Shown here one piece after another: positions 43,412 to 52,588 of a stretch of 64,000 bases of DNA. The translations under genes and the position numbers were made by a program. Position 1 is the stretch's first letter, and every line of letters starts with the position of its first letter. The DNA lies in contig NZ_JBGQOP010000002.1 of the NCBI RefSeq assembly GCF_052119705.1, forward strand, positions 186,001 to 250,000. Direction: 5' to 3'. Source of the stretch: Oceanimonas sp052119705. Its GTDB lineage: Bacteria; Pseudomonadota; Gammaproteobacteria; Enterobacterales; Aeromonadaceae. A model generated the notes under the pieces. It was not told the origin of the DNA and did no database searches. It saw only the letters and a program-made list of their open reading frames with translations.

Positions 43412-43441
43412 GTTAAGCTAAGCAATCTAGCTTAACTTAGC
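43407..43441 (+). other. 14-bp perfect inverted repeat over the htpG stop
   Basis: GCTAAGTTAAGCTA / TAGCTTAACTTAGC with a 7-base loop; the stop codon lies within the left arm. No T-tract; a true terminator follows 20 bases later, so this may act in mRNA stability. Confidence 0.6.
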
Positions 43442-43459
43442 AGCATTGTTGCATAACCA

Positions 43460-43483
43460 AACCCGGCCTCGGCCGGGTTTTTT
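43460..43483 (+). terminator. Rho-independent terminator of htpG
   Basis: AACCCGGC / GCCGGGTT stem with CTCG loop and six T's. Confidence 0.92.
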
Positions 43484-43515
43484 AGATCTAGAACTTAGTG
43501 CTAAGAGCAGACCCA

Positions 43516-43704
43516 TTTCTGCCACGGAAGAACACAGAATCCACGGAAAAATTAAGCCACAACCAGATCGACGAAAGATACGATCTTATTAATGGTAAGG
43601 GCTGTCTTCGTCCAGACTCGGGTTCTTGGCCCTTACCCATCCATGCTCCCTTTCAGAACTGATCACTATTTTTCCGTGTTCTTCTGTGGATTCAGTGGCG
43701 AGAA
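43516..43704. repeat. Dispersed spacer repeat (CCACGGAAGAACAC type), copy 1, inverted arms
   Basis: Left arm TTTCTGCCACGGAAGAACAC continuing AGAATCCACGGAAAAATT (43516-43553); right arm (43666-43704) reads as its near reverse complement (TTTTTCCGTGTTCTTCTGTG). About 110 bases lie between, with no gene; the whole gap between htpG and adk (43412-43854) holds only this element, a terminator and the adk leader. A second copy lies at 62.7 kb. Confidence 0.8.
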
Positions 43705-43854
43705 GTCTCGAAGGTTCTGTTTTAGCTGGGTGCTGGGCGCTGATATCTCATCAATAAGTCTAACTTAAGGATGCTGTTACTTGTCCCGATGGCGGTGTCG
43801 TGACACAATCGTGACCCAAATTTTGAAATTTCTAATCGAGAAGAGGACGCTGTT

Positions 43855-44499
43855 ATGCGCATCGTTTTGTTGGGTGCTCCCGGCGCGGGCAAAGGAACGC
43901 AGGCTCAGTTCATCATGGAGAAGTTCGGGATTCCACAAATCTCCACCGGTGACATGCTGCGTGCAGCCATTAAAGCTGGCACTCCGCTTGGTTTAAAAGC
44001 GAAAGAAGTGATGGATCAAGGCCAATTGGTCTCTGACGATCTCATTATTGGCTTAGTGAAAGAGCGCATCGCGCAAGATGACTGTGCGAAAGGCTTCTTG
44101 CTCGATGGTTTTCCACGCACCATTCCTCAGGCAGATGCCATGAAGGAAGCGGGCGTGGTCATCGATAACGTGTTGGAATTTGCCGTGCCAGACGAAGAAA
44201 TCGTCAAGCGCATGAGCGGCCGTCGTGTACACCCAGGTTCAGGTCGTGTGTACCATTTGGTATACAACCCACCTAAGGTGGAAGGCAAAGACGACGTGAC
44301 AGGTGAAGACTTGGCTATTCGTGTGGACGATGAAGAGAGCACGGTACGTAAGCGCTTGAGCATCTACCACGAACAAACCGAGCCTTTGGTGGCTTATTAT
44401 CAAGCTGCCGCCGCGGCGGGTGAAACCCAATACCATGCGATCGACGGTACTCAACCGGTTGATGCTGTGGGCAAAGAGCTGGCCAAGATCCTTTCTTGA
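43855..44499 (+). CDS. adk: Adenylate kinase
   Basis: 214 residues, exact length. P-loop LLGAPGAGKGTQAQFI, NMP-binding STGDMLRAAIKAG, LID with SGRRVHPGSGRVYHLVYNPP (long, non-zinc form), DGFPRTIPQADAM. Interconverts ATP+AMP and 2 ADP in the cytoplasm. AGAGGAC before the ATG; strong terminator after. Confidence 0.99.
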   Translation: MRIVLLGAPGAGKGTQAQFIMEKFGIPQISTGDMLRAAIKAGTPLGLKAKEVMDQGQLVSDDLIIGLVKERIAQDDCAKGFLLDGFPRTIPQADAMKEAGVVIDNVLEFAVPDEEIVKRMSGRRVHPGSGRVYHLVYNPPKVEGKDDVTGEDLAIRVDDEESTVRKRLSIYHEQTEPLVAYYQAAAAAGETQYHAIDGTQPVDAVGKELAKILS

Positions 44500-44504
44500 T
44501 TGGC

Positions 44505-44536
44505 AAAAAAGCCGAGCGTTTGCGCTCGGCTTTTTT
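44505..44536 (+). terminator. Rho-independent terminator of adk
   Basis: AAAAAAGCCGAGCG / CGCTCGGCTTTTTT stem with TTTG loop, immediately after the stop. Confidence 0.93.
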
Positions 44537-44625
44537 ATACTGATGTCGCTTTGACACTCATAACTTTAGTTCGGCCACCCTCTGGTCTATCCGCATAAAT
44601 CCTCTGTCTGATTAATCCTCAAATA

Positions 44626-45606
44626 ATGGGTAACAAAGTGAAAACAGGTGTGTTACTGGTCAATCTGGGTACGCCCACGGCTCCTACAGCAAAAGCGGTG
44701 CGCACATTTTTGGCGCAATTTTTACATGACTATCGAGTGGTCGATCTGCCGCGCATGATCTGGTGCCCTATCTTACATGGCATTATTTTACCGTTTCGCT
44801 CACCTAAAGTTGCAAAGCTCTATGCGTCGGTGTGGATGGAGGAAGGCTCCCCCTTGATGGTGATCAGCCGTCGCCAACAAGTCGCGCTCAGCCAGATGTT
44901 GCAAGATGCCGGCATAGATATGCCAGTGGCGTTAGGCATGAGTTATGGCGAGCCTTCTATTAATACTGCTTGGCAAGAATTAAAAGCAGCAGGTGTCGAC
45001 CGCGTCATTATTTTGCCTCTTTACCCTCAGTATTCGGTAAGCACCTCGGCGTCGGTATTTGATAGCTGGGCGAAACTGATGAAAAAAGAGCGTCGTTTGC
45101 CGGCATTTCGCTTTATTCGCGATTACCACGATAACCACGGCTACATTAAAGCCTTGGCGGAGTCGGTGCGTGCCAGCTGGCAAGAGCACGGCCAAAGCGA
45201 GTTATTGTTGTTGTCTTATCACGGTATTCCGAAGCGTTTTGAAGACCAAGGTGACCCGTATGGCCAGCAGTGCCATCGCACCTCTGAGCTGTTGGCCGCC
45301 GAGTTAGGCTTGGCTGCGCATCAGTGGCGCACTACCTTTCAGTCGCGTTTTGGTCGTGAAGAATGGCTGCAGCCCTATACCGATGAAACCATGGAGAAGC
45401 TGCCCGGCGAGGGCATTAAAAACATCAGCGTTATTTGCCCTGCGTTTTCTGCCGATTGCTTAGAAACATTAGAAGAAATTTCCAGTGAAAACAAAGAGTA
45501 CTTTTTGGCAGCGGGGGGCGAGCAATATCATTATATTCCTGCCCTAAACGATAATCCGGCGCATATTCGTATGATGATGGATTTGGTGTGTAAGGAAATA
45601 GCTTAA
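44626..45606 (+). CDS. hemH: Ferrochelatase
   Basis: 326 residues. GVLLVNLGTPTAPTAKAVRT at the start, catalytic His in LLLSYHGIPKRFEDQGDPY, and the Glu of CLETLEEISSENKE. Inserts Fe2+ into protoporphyrin IX, last step of haem synthesis, at the membrane surface. The ATG at 44626 lacks a strong ribosome-binding site; a GTG at 44638 is an alternative start. The adk-hemH order is common in relatives. Confidence 0.97.
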   Translation: MGNKVKTGVLLVNLGTPTAPTAKAVRTFLAQFLHDYRVVDLPRMIWCPILHGIILPFRSPKVAKLYASVWMEEGSPLMVISRRQQVALSQMLQDAGIDMPVALGMSYGEPSINTAWQELKAAGVDRVIILPLYPQYSVSTSASVFDSWAKLMKKERRLPAFRFIRDYHDNHGYIKALAESVRASWQEHGQSELLLLSYHGIPKRFEDQGDPYGQQCHRTSELLAAELGLAAHQWRTTFQSRFGREEWLQPYTDETMEKLPGEGIKNISVICPAFSADCLETLEEISSENKEYFLAAGGEQYHYIPALNDNPAHIRMMMDLVCKEIA

Positions 45607-45640
45607 AATACAGCCATAAGCCATAAAAAAAAGACAATCT

Positions 45641-45690
45641 AAACCGAAATACAGTGCCGAGGATCTGGCGCTGTGTTTCGGTTTTTTTTG
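45641..45690 (+). terminator. Rho-independent terminator of hemH
   Basis: 18-bp stem AAACCGAAATACAGTGCC / GGCGCTGTGTTTCGGTTT with two wobble pairs, 8-base loop and eight T's. Confidence 0.88.
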
Positions 45691-45703
45691 TAGCCGCCCA
45701 TTT

Positions 45704-45794
45704 CTTCGGTGAAGAGACGGCCACCTTGTAACCAATTGAATCTATTGACGTTAAAGTCACTGAAACATGGCTGAACCTATGGGTAATCAGGTAA
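45704..45794. repeat. Dispersed ~90-bp spacer repeat, copy 1
   Basis: From CTTCGGTGAAGAGACGGCCA to GGGTAATCAGGTAA. It aligns almost base for base with 60948-61043 (shared: GAAGAGACGGCCACC, AAGTCACTGAAACAT, GGGTAATCAGGTAA), with a 4-base gap and a handful of substitutions. No coding potential. It sits between the hemH terminator and sulA. Confidence 0.88.
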
Positions 45795-45896
45795 ACCCGA
45801 GTATTTAAGCCTGAGTATTTAAACCTACAGTCCTCAAGTCAAATCGACCTCGACTTTCCTTACTCTCATCAGCAGTGCGCATTAACCGCTAGCTTT

Positions 45897-46340
45897 TTAA
45901 TGACGCCGACTCTTCTTACATAAACGTAAAGTACTGCAGACCATATGCGATCCTTTCCAACACACGACGGCAGCAATGCTGGGGCTGGTTATGGCTTGCT
46001 CGATTAGCTGTGAGGACGCTTGTCTCGCATCAATAACACGGGCAGGATTAATACCGGCGTTAATAAGCAGCTGACGAGATAAAGGAGCAGGGGCGTTGGC
46101 GACTAAGATCCACCCTTGATTACCTTGACTGATCAGCGCCAAATTGCTGAGTAAGCCTGCTTGTTGCGTCGGGCTCCAGTGGCTGATATTGACGGTAGAA
46201 GTGGGTATCTGGCTTGATGTTAGTGAGTGACTATCTTGAGTCGTCATAGCAAGCGTGCCCCAAGCCAGAGATAAACCGGTTTTAGATGAAGCCGTCATAG
46301 ATAGACAAGGTGAGGAGTGAGATAGCAGCATAGTGGCCAT
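45897..46340 (-). CDS. sulA: SulA-family cell division inhibitor
   Basis: 147 residues. The C-terminal two thirds (QQAGLLSNLALISQGNQGW, PAPLSRQLLINAGINPARV, EQAITSPSIAAVVCW) follow the SulA pattern, the RecA-like protein that blocks FtsZ assembly during the SOS response. The N-terminal 60 residues are poorly conserved. A near-perfect LexA box directly upstream strongly supports the call. Convergent with hemH. Confidence 0.87.
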   Translation of the reverse strand: MATMLLSHSSPCLSMTASSKTGLSLAWGTLAMTTQDSHSLTSSQIPTSTVNISHWSPTQQAGLLSNLALISQGNQGWILVANAPAPLSRQLLINAGINPARVIDARQASSQLIEQAITSPSIAAVVCWKGSHMVCSTLRLCKKSRRH

Positions 46341-46366
46341 AAGCAGTTTGCGTTCCTGTGGTTAAC

Positions 46367-46386
46367 TACTGTGTATCCATACAGTA
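46367..46386 (-). promoter_or_regulatory. LexA box of sulA
   Basis: TACTGTGTATCCATACAGTA: full palindromic SOS operator (CTGT-N8-ACAG with flanking TA on both sides), 27 bases before the sulA start. Confidence 0.93.
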
Positions 46387-46519
46387 ATGATCATTCACAA
46401 AGAGATCAAGTAAACACTGGTTAAATTCACAGTATTTAGAGGTGATGATCATTAACCATTAGCTAAGGCCAAGCAGGGCGGGGCTTGTTGATTTTTTATT
46501 AACTTAAGGAGCAGTAAAT

Positions 46520-46729
46520 ATGGACAAGACACAACTCGAAACCATGGACAGTTTCATGGTGCTGAGTATTTTAAATGAGAAACTGCGCTTAGAATGCGAC
46601 AGCCTAAGCACGTTAATCTCGCAATTTGAACTGGATACCCAGTGGTTGATTGCCAGCATGAGTCAGATTGGCTACCAATATGATGCCATCAGTAATCAAT
46701 TTAAGCCGATCCCCTGCCAGTCAGTGTGA
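46520..46729 (+). CDS. DUF4250 domain protein
   Basis: 69 residues. TAAGGAG is 9 bases before the ATG. MDSFMVLSILNEKLRLECDS and IASMSQIGYQYDAISNQFKP match DUF4250, a small helical family of unknown function. It starts 134 bases from the sulA LexA box on the opposite strand; an SOS link is possible but not shown. Confidence 0.88.
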   Translation: MDKTQLETMDSFMVLSILNEKLRLECDSLSTLISQFELDTQWLIASMSQIGYQYDAISNQFKPIPCQSV

Positions 46730-46823
46730 GCTTTATGACGTAACTTCTATGGCTTACCTTTTTTAACTAAAAGGCGGCGTGCTAACCTGAATGATTCATT
46801 TACCCCGTAAACGAGAGGCAATT

Positions 46824-47501
46824 ATGGACGCAGAATTTTGGCATCAGCGCTGGCAAACGGCGCGCATTGGTTTTCATCGAGAGCAGATTAACGCGCAACT
46901 TACTCAAGAGTGGCCAACGCTTGCTCTCGCCAAACCGAGCCAAGTGCTGGTGCCTCTATGCGGTAAAAGCAAAGATATGTTATGGCTCGCCGAACGGGGC
47001 CATAAAGTGAGCGGTTTTGAATTATCGCCCTTGGCGGTAGCGGATTTTTTTGCTGAGGCGAATCTAACCCCCACCCAAACTGCCGTTGGCCCTTACCAAT
47101 GTTGGCAAGCCGAGCAGTTACACATTTATCAGGGTGACTTTTTTCAGATAGATAAGTTTCAGGCGCATCATCTCGGGCAACAATTTGATGCCGGCTACGA
47201 CAGAGCCGCCTTAATTGCCTTGCCTAAAGAGATGCGAGCGCAATATGTCGAACTGTTAGCTCGTCTACTCAAACCTGGTGCCAGCTTATTGTTAATCACA
47301 GTACATTATGCGCCTGAGCAACAGCAAGCTCCGCCATTTTCCATTGATGAACAAGCGGTATTCGCTTTGTTTACCCCTTACTTCACCGTAGCACTGCGCA
47401 GCAAAATGAAAGAAGGCCACGCCAACCCGAGAGTGGCCAGCGGTGAACTGAGCTTTTTCGATGAACTGTGTTTCGTGTTGGTTAGAAATAGTGAAGAGTA
47501 A
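46824..47501 (+). CDS. tpm: Thiopurine S-methyltransferase
   Basis: 225 residues from the ATG at 46824 (GAGAGGCAA upstream; the longer start is outside family length). MDAEFWHQRWQTARIGFH, the SAM-binding VLVPLCGKSKDMLWLAERGH, YDRAALIALPKEMRAQYVEL are diagnostic. It methylates thiopurines and, in some bacteria, selenium and tellurium oxyanions. Confidence 0.95.
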   Translation: MDAEFWHQRWQTARIGFHREQINAQLTQEWPTLALAKPSQVLVPLCGKSKDMLWLAERGHKVSGFELSPLAVADFFAEANLTPTQTAVGPYQCWQAEQLHIYQGDFFQIDKFQAHHLGQQFDAGYDRAALIALPKEMRAQYVELLARLLKPGASLLLITVHYAPEQQQAPPFSIDEQAVFALFTPYFTVALRSKMKEGHANPRVASGELSFFDELCFVLVRNSEE

Positions 47502-47613
47502 TTGGTCATTAGTCTTGCGAGAAGTGCCACGACGCGGCGATCCATGTTTTAGCCTAGCGCAGCCTGCAGGGTGGCGTAAAGCTAACATGAAATCTTGATG
47601 TTCAACCGCGTAT

Positions 47614-48381
47614 CTACACTAGCACCGGGTGGCCGTGGGGGCTGTGTAAGAGTTGAGCTTGATAGCCAAAATATTGTTCTATATTTGCGGTTGTTAGTAC
47701 ATGCTCGGGGGTGCCTTGGCTAACAATCTGACCGGCATAGAGCAGCACCAGTTGATCGCCATAGCGCGCCGCTAAATTAAGATCGTGCACTATGATAAGT
47801 ACCGCACAGCCCTCATTGGCCAAACGGCGTGCCTCACTCAATAAGCCATGTTGCTGGCCCAAGTCTAGCGCCGAGGTGGGTTCATCTAATAATAAGAGTC
47901 GCTGTGCGGTCGGCCCCACTAACTGCGCCAATACTCGCGCAAAATGCACCCGCTGCTTTTCACCGCCCGACAATCTGGGATAAGGCGCATCGCGTAAGTG
48001 CCATACCTGCGCTTGGTGCATGCATTGCTCGATAATAGGCAGGTTTTCGCATTCAGCCGTAACATGGGGAATACGGCCTAAGCTGACCACTTCCCGTGCC
48101 AGAAAAGGAAACTGCAAGCTGGATTGCTGGGGCAAGACCGCGAGTTGGCGGGCTAAGGCTTGACGACACCACAGATGACGTGGGCGGCCAAAAAAGCACA
48201 CTTCGCCGCTGGGCATATATTCGCCAGCCACACATTTAAACAAGCTACTTTTACCGGCACCGTTGGCCCCAATTAAGGCAGTGACCTGGCCGTCATGCAG
48301 CTGCAAATTAATGTCGTGTAATAAGGTGCGCTTTTGCAGCGTTAAGCTAAGTTCGGTTATCTCGAGTAAAGGCGTATTCAT
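47614..48381 (-). CDS. hmuV: Haem ABC importer ATP-binding protein
   Basis: 255 residues from the ATG at 48381, which overlaps the permease stop as ATGA (a longer start extends into the permease gene). Walker A GANGAGKSSLFK, signature LSGGEKQRVHFARVLAQL, Walker B LLLLDEPTSALD. HmuV group of the FecE-type ATPases. It powers haem import with HmuU and HmuT. Confidence 0.94.
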   Translation of the reverse strand: MNTPLLEITELSLTLQKRTLLHDINLQLHDGQVTALIGANGAGKSSLFKCVAGEYMPSGEVCFFGRPRHLWCRQALARQLAVLPQQSSLQFPFLAREVVSLGRIPHVTAECENLPIIEQCMHQAQVWHLRDAPYPRLSGGEKQRVHFARVLAQLVGPTAQRLLLLDEPTSALDLGQQHGLLSEARRLANEGCAVLIIVHDLNLAARYGDQLVLLYAGQIVSQGTPEHVLTTANIEQYFGYQAQLLHSPHGHPVLV

Positions 48382-49394
48382 GCTAAGCCAAGGCCTCGTT
48401 TTTGTTTTAACAACAGCCATAAGAAGAAAGGCGCGCCGAGCAAGGCGGTGATAATGCCCACCGGCATTTCAGCCGGAGCGGCAATGGTGCGCGCCAGCAT
48501 ATCCGCCAGTAATAATAACCAGGCCCCCAGTAGCGCAGATAAGGGCAGTAAACGCCGATGATCGGGCCCCGCCACTAAGCGCACCAAGTGCGGCACCACT
48601 AAACCCACAAAGCCGATAATGCCTACGGCTGCCACAGTTACCCCCACCGCAATGGCGGCCAATATTACTAGGCGCCGTTTCAGTGCTTGTACCTCTATGC
48701 CTAAGTGGCTGGCTTCTGCTTCACCCAAGGCTAAGGCGTTCAGCGCATGGGCGTGACGGCGCAATAATAAGGTTAATACCAAGGCCGTGCTCAGCACCAG
48801 TGCCAGCTGATAAGGATCACTTTGGGCCATGGAGCCCATCTGCCACAGGGTGAGGTCGCGCAGTGTTTGGTCGTCGGCCAAATAGTTTAGCAAGCCTAAA
48901 ATGCCGCCACTTAGAGCACCAATGGCCACCCCTGCGAGCAGCAAGATACTGACCGAGGTTCCTTGAGCGGTACGGGCGAGGCGATACACCACTAAGGTGG
49001 TCACTAAGCCCCCCACAAACGCCATAAAAGAGGTGACACTGGCGCCTAACCAAGCCGGCAACAGCGCGCTAAAAGGAGCCAATATCACCATGGATACTGC
49101 CGCCCCAAGGGCTGCACCGCCCGACACACCAATGATCCCAGGATCGGCTAAGGGGTTTCGAAACAGGCCCTGCATAATGGCACCACAAATGGCTAAAATG
49201 GCACCCACCCCCAAACATAATAAGGTGCGGGGCAGACGAATATGCACCAGCACCAGCTGCTCGGTGGCGGTGAGCCGCCAAGGGTTCACCAAGTTGCTAA
49301 TATCCAGCGCCATGGGGCCGGTGGCCAGCGAGCTAACGCCGGTGAGTACCACTAAGCCCAGCAGCAGGGTGGGCCAAACCGTAGTGCGGTTCAT
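48378..49394 (-). CDS. hmuU: Haem ABC importer permease (FecCD family)
   Basis: 338 residues, about ten transmembrane helices; motifs LVLVHIRLPRTLLCLGVGAI, GAIMQGLFRNPLADPGIIGV and GFVGLVVPHLVRLVAGPDHR are standard for the BtuC/HmuU family. Overlaps both neighbours by four bases. Confidence 0.95.
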   Translation of the reverse strand: MNRTTVWPTLLLGLVVLTGVSSLATGPMALDISNLVNPWRLTATEQLVLVHIRLPRTLLCLGVGAILAICGAIMQGLFRNPLADPGIIGVSGGAALGAAVSMVILAPFSALLPAWLGASVTSFMAFVGGLVTTLVVYRLARTAQGTSVSILLLAGVAIGALSGGILGLLNYLADDQTLRDLTLWQMGSMAQSDPYQLALVLSTALVLTLLLRRHAHALNALALGEAEASHLGIEVQALKRRLVILAAIAVGVTVAAVGIIGFVGLVVPHLVRLVAGPDHRRLLPLSALLGAWLLLLADMLARTIAAPAEMPVGIITALLGAPFFLWLLLKQKRGLGLA

Positions 49395-50287
49395 TCTGGT
49401 GTCTGCGCATGTGCGGTTAACGCATCTTGTGTTAACGAATGCAGTGCCAAGTTATCAGGTGCCAGCCAATCCTGCTGCAAGCGCTCGGCCTCACTTAGGG
49501 TGCTCAAACCAAAACCGCCAATTAAGGCCTTACCGTTAATCGCCACTATGACCTTATGCTGCGCGGCGGGGGTGTGGCTCAGTAGTGGAAACTGCTGAAA
49601 AATTTGCCCTGAGTCCGCCCCTTGGGTGAGATGGCGCCGACTGATCAAAATCACCTCCGGCGCCATGGCCACTAACGCTTCCATGGCCACCGGCTTATAG
49701 CCTTCCACTTGTGTGCTGGCCGGATTCATACCCCCAGCCACTTGGATCAAGCTGTCTGCCAACGTGTGCCGCCCGGCAATTTGCACGTTATTGCCTTCAC
49801 CCAATAATAAAAAAATGGTGCGCTTAGGCGAGTCTATTGGCCGTTCGCGCAGGGCAATGGCTCTTTGTTGAACGGCGTCGTGTAAGGCTTGGGCTTGGGG
49901 GGCGCGGTCGAGTAATTCGCCTAAGCGGATAATATTGCGCTGTAACTGGGCAATGGTCATGGCCTCGGGCAGGGCCTCTACTTGCACGCCAGCTTGGCGC
50001 ACTAGTGACAATGCCGTTTGCGGGCCCATTTCTTTACTGCCAATCACTAAGCTGGGTTGAGTCGAGAGCATACCTTCGGCGCTCAATTGGCGGTGATAGC
50101 CTAAGCGGGGTAATTCACTGCCTGCGGGCAATTCACTGGTACTGTCGACGGCCACCAATTGCGGCTCGGCATCCAGCGCCACGACTAATTCGGTGATACT
50201 GCTGCCGGCACTCACCAAGCGGGCCGGCTCCGCGCCCATGCTGGGCGTACTGAGCAATATCAGCATTAACCAACCGCGTGTTCTCAT
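49391..50287 (-). CDS. hmuT: Periplasmic haem-binding protein
   Basis: 298 residues, signal peptide to about 18 (MLILLSTPSMGA). Class III binding-protein fold with VSAGSSITELVVALDAEPQL, RLGYHRQLSAEGMLSTQPSL (the Tyr is the usual haem ligand) and LLLGEGNNVQIAGRHTLADS. First gene of hmuTUV, divergent from the receptor. Confidence 0.93.
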   Translation of the reverse strand: MRTRGWLMLILLSTPSMGAEPARLVSAGSSITELVVALDAEPQLVAVDSTSELPAGSELPRLGYHRQLSAEGMLSTQPSLVIGSKEMGPQTALSLVRQAGVQVEALPEAMTIAQLQRNIIRLGELLDRAPQAQALHDAVQQRAIALRERPIDSPKRTIFLLLGEGNNVQIAGRHTLADSLIQVAGGMNPASTQVEGYKPVAMEALVAMAPEVILISRRHLTQGADSGQIFQQFPLLSHTPAAQHKVIVAINGKALIGGFGLSTLSEAERLQQDWLAPDNLALHSLTQDALTAHAQTPE

Positions 50288-50461
50288 GGTTCATCCTTTA
50301 TTGAAATGGGTGTCACTTTGTGTGTGAGGGCCAAAATTCGCGGTTATCTTTCCAACACATTCGTATTGCATCTAACCAAAATATGCATTCACAAAAAATA
50401 AGCCTGCTCACGATTTAGTAGCCTAAGAGTACGGATAATTCATCCAATGTCTATCACTAAT

Positions 50462-50480
50462 CTTAATGATAATGAATTGC
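50462..50480 (+). promoter_or_regulatory. Putative Fur box before the haem receptor
   Basis: Contains TAATGATAAT, ten contiguous matches to the Fur consensus, 13 of 19 overall. It lies in the 252-base gap shared by hmuT and the receptor, so iron repression of both directions is likely. Confidence 0.65.
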
Positions 50481-50539
50481 ATTCAGTTTTTAGTTGTATT
50501 AGCCTGCAGCCTGTTAAATTTCAGGAACAAGGATAAATC

Positions 50540-52543
50540 GTGAGAAATAATAGGCAGTTAAGCGTGGGGATACGGCGCACCGCGTTAGCCATAGCGATAG
50601 GGAATGGTGTATTTAACCCTGTGCTGGCAGCCGAGCTGAGTGAGTTGGATGAAGTCTTGGTGCAGTCCAGCCGAGATAGCAGCACGGCGGCGCAAAGCAA
50701 GCGCGCCACGGCGGTGATCACCCGCCAACAATTGGATGAGCAGCAGCCAGACTCGGTGGCCGAGGCGCTGAAATACCAACCCAATATTGAGATAGGTGGT
50801 GGGCCTCGCGCCAGCAATCAGCAGCCGGTGATCCGCGGCTTAAGTGGTGCTCGGGTCTTGCAGCTATCGGACGGGGCGCGGCAAAATTTTAACGCCGGTC
50901 ATCGTGGTACTTATCAGATAGATCCTGAGCTGCTTGAACAAATTGACGTGACTAAAGGCCCAGCAGGCAGTCTGTGGGGCAGTGGTGCCATTGGCGGCGT
51001 GGTGGCACAAACTAGCCGTGATGCCCGAGATATGCTTAAGCCAGAGCAAACGCTTGGCGGATATGCCAAACAAGGCTTTAGCAGTGCGGCGGAGCAAACT
51101 AAAACCAGCGGGGCCGTTTATGGACGGCTCAACGAGCAAGTGGATGTATTAGTTAACGGCTATTACAGTGATCAAAATAATATTCGCCTCGGTAACGGTG
51201 ATGACCTCATGTACTCCAGCGAACGCGATAGCGGGGGCATGGTAAAGCTGGGTTGGCAGCTGGATGAGAATCAGCGCCTCACCCTGAGCCACAGGCGCAG
51301 CGAGAGCAGTGGCGCTGTGCCGGGTAATCCGGCGGCGACTGTGGTGGATAACAGCTCCGTAATCGATCGTGAGTCCACAGATAGCAGCAGCATTTTGGAG
51401 TATGTCTACAATCCGTCTTCAGCGCTGGTCGATGTGGACATGAGTCTGTTTCACAATCGGACCCAAATAGATGAATTTCGGATGGTGAAGGGCGAGCAAG
51501 ACAGCACCGACTACCGCACTGTGGGCGTGAACTTAGTGAATCGCTCGGCACTCGATTGGGGCAAGCTCACCTACGGTGTGGATGGCTTTGAAGATAAAAG
51601 CCAAGGTGAGCGCAGTGGGCCTAATCGCCCAATCCCCGCTGATGGTCGCACTCAGGTAATGGGCGGCTTTTTACAAGCGGACTTGCCGTTGGCAGAGGCC
51701 TGGACCTTAACGCCCGGGCTGCGTTATGACCACTTTAAAACAGAAGCTAACAATATCAGCGACTCTCAGCGTAGCGACGATGAATGGTCTAAATCCTTGG
51801 CGCTTAGCTGGCAAGCCAATGACTGGCTGGATTTGATAGCCCGTTATGATGAAGCCTTTAGGGCACCCACCAGTGAAGAGCTGTACACCACGGGCACCCA
51901 TTTTATGATCGGGCCTTTCAGTAACAACTTTGTGCCTAACCCTGATCTCAAGCCAGAAAAAGCGCAGAATAAAGAGTTGATAGCCCGCGCCCAGTTTGCC
52001 GATCTCTTAGCCAGTAATGACAGTCTTACGCTTAATGCCAGTCTGTTTGAAAATAGGGTGACAGACTTTATTGAAACTCAAGTGATTATGGACTTCGCCA
52101 ACCGCGTGTTTGAGTCGCGTTACCAAAACGTCCAAAACGCAAAACTACGCGGAGGTGAGCTGGCCGTTAACTATCGGTTACAAGACCTAGATCTTGGTTT
52201 GTCTTACGGGCGCACACTGGGCAAAGATGCAGACACAGGGCGCGCGCTAGAAGGCATATCCGCCGACCAATGGGTAGCCAGCATTGGCTATTGGCTGTGG
52301 GATCGCCAACTGAAGCTGGGTAGCCAACTAACGTATGCTGACTCAGTCAGTGCTGAAAACCAGCAATACGACGATTACACCTTGCTCGATGTGGGGGCTC
52401 GCTGGTATGGCCGAGGCAGCCTAGAAGGCGTTGAGCTGGGTCTTATCGTGGACAACCTTACCGATCAGTACTATCAACGGGCTTATAGCGAATTGTATGA
52501 AGCGGGCCGTAACGTGAAAGTGAACGCCTTATATCGTTTTTAA
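50540..52543 (+). CDS. TonB-dependent haem/haemoglobin receptor
   Basis: 667 residues beginning at a GTG with AAGGA upstream. Signal peptide to about residue 30 (...NPVLA), then a TonB-box-like LDEVLVQSS. Plug domain: RQQLDEQQPDSVAEALKYQP, PVIRGLSGARVLQLSDGAR, IDVTKGPAGSLWGSGAIGG. Beta-barrel with the haem receptor signature FRAPTSEELYTTG and NPDLKPE, ending in the C-terminal aromatic NALYRF. It brings haem across the outer membrane. It is divergent from hmuTUV and upstream of hutXZ. No tonB-exbBD in the window. Confidence 0.93.
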   Translation: MRNNRQLSVGIRRTALAIAIGNGVFNPVLAAELSELDEVLVQSSRDSSTAAQSKRATAVITRQQLDEQQPDSVAEALKYQPNIEIGGGPRASNQQPVIRGLSGARVLQLSDGARQNFNAGHRGTYQIDPELLEQIDVTKGPAGSLWGSGAIGGVVAQTSRDARDMLKPEQTLGGYAKQGFSSAAEQTKTSGAVYGRLNEQVDVLVNGYYSDQNNIRLGNGDDLMYSSERDSGGMVKLGWQLDENQRLTLSHRRSESSGAVPGNPAATVVDNSSVIDRESTDSSSILEYVYNPSSALVDVDMSLFHNRTQIDEFRMVKGEQDSTDYRTVGVNLVNRSALDWGKLTYGVDGFEDKSQGERSGPNRPIPADGRTQVMGGFLQADLPLAEAWTLTPGLRYDHFKTEANNISDSQRSDDEWSKSLALSWQANDWLDLIARYDEAFRAPTSEELYTTGTHFMIGPFSNNFVPNPDLKPEKAQNKELIARAQFADLLASNDSLTLNASLFENRVTDFIETQVIMDFANRVFESRYQNVQNAKLRGGELAVNYRLQDLDLGLSYGRTLGKDADTGRALEGISADQWVASIGYWLWDRQLKLGSQLTYADSVSAENQQYDDYTLLDVGARWYGRGSLEGVELGLIVDNLTDQYYQRAYSELYEAGRNVKVNALYRF

Positions 52544-52588
52544 AAAGTCGTTTTAACGTTAAATTTTTAAACCGGGGATTAAAGAGTC

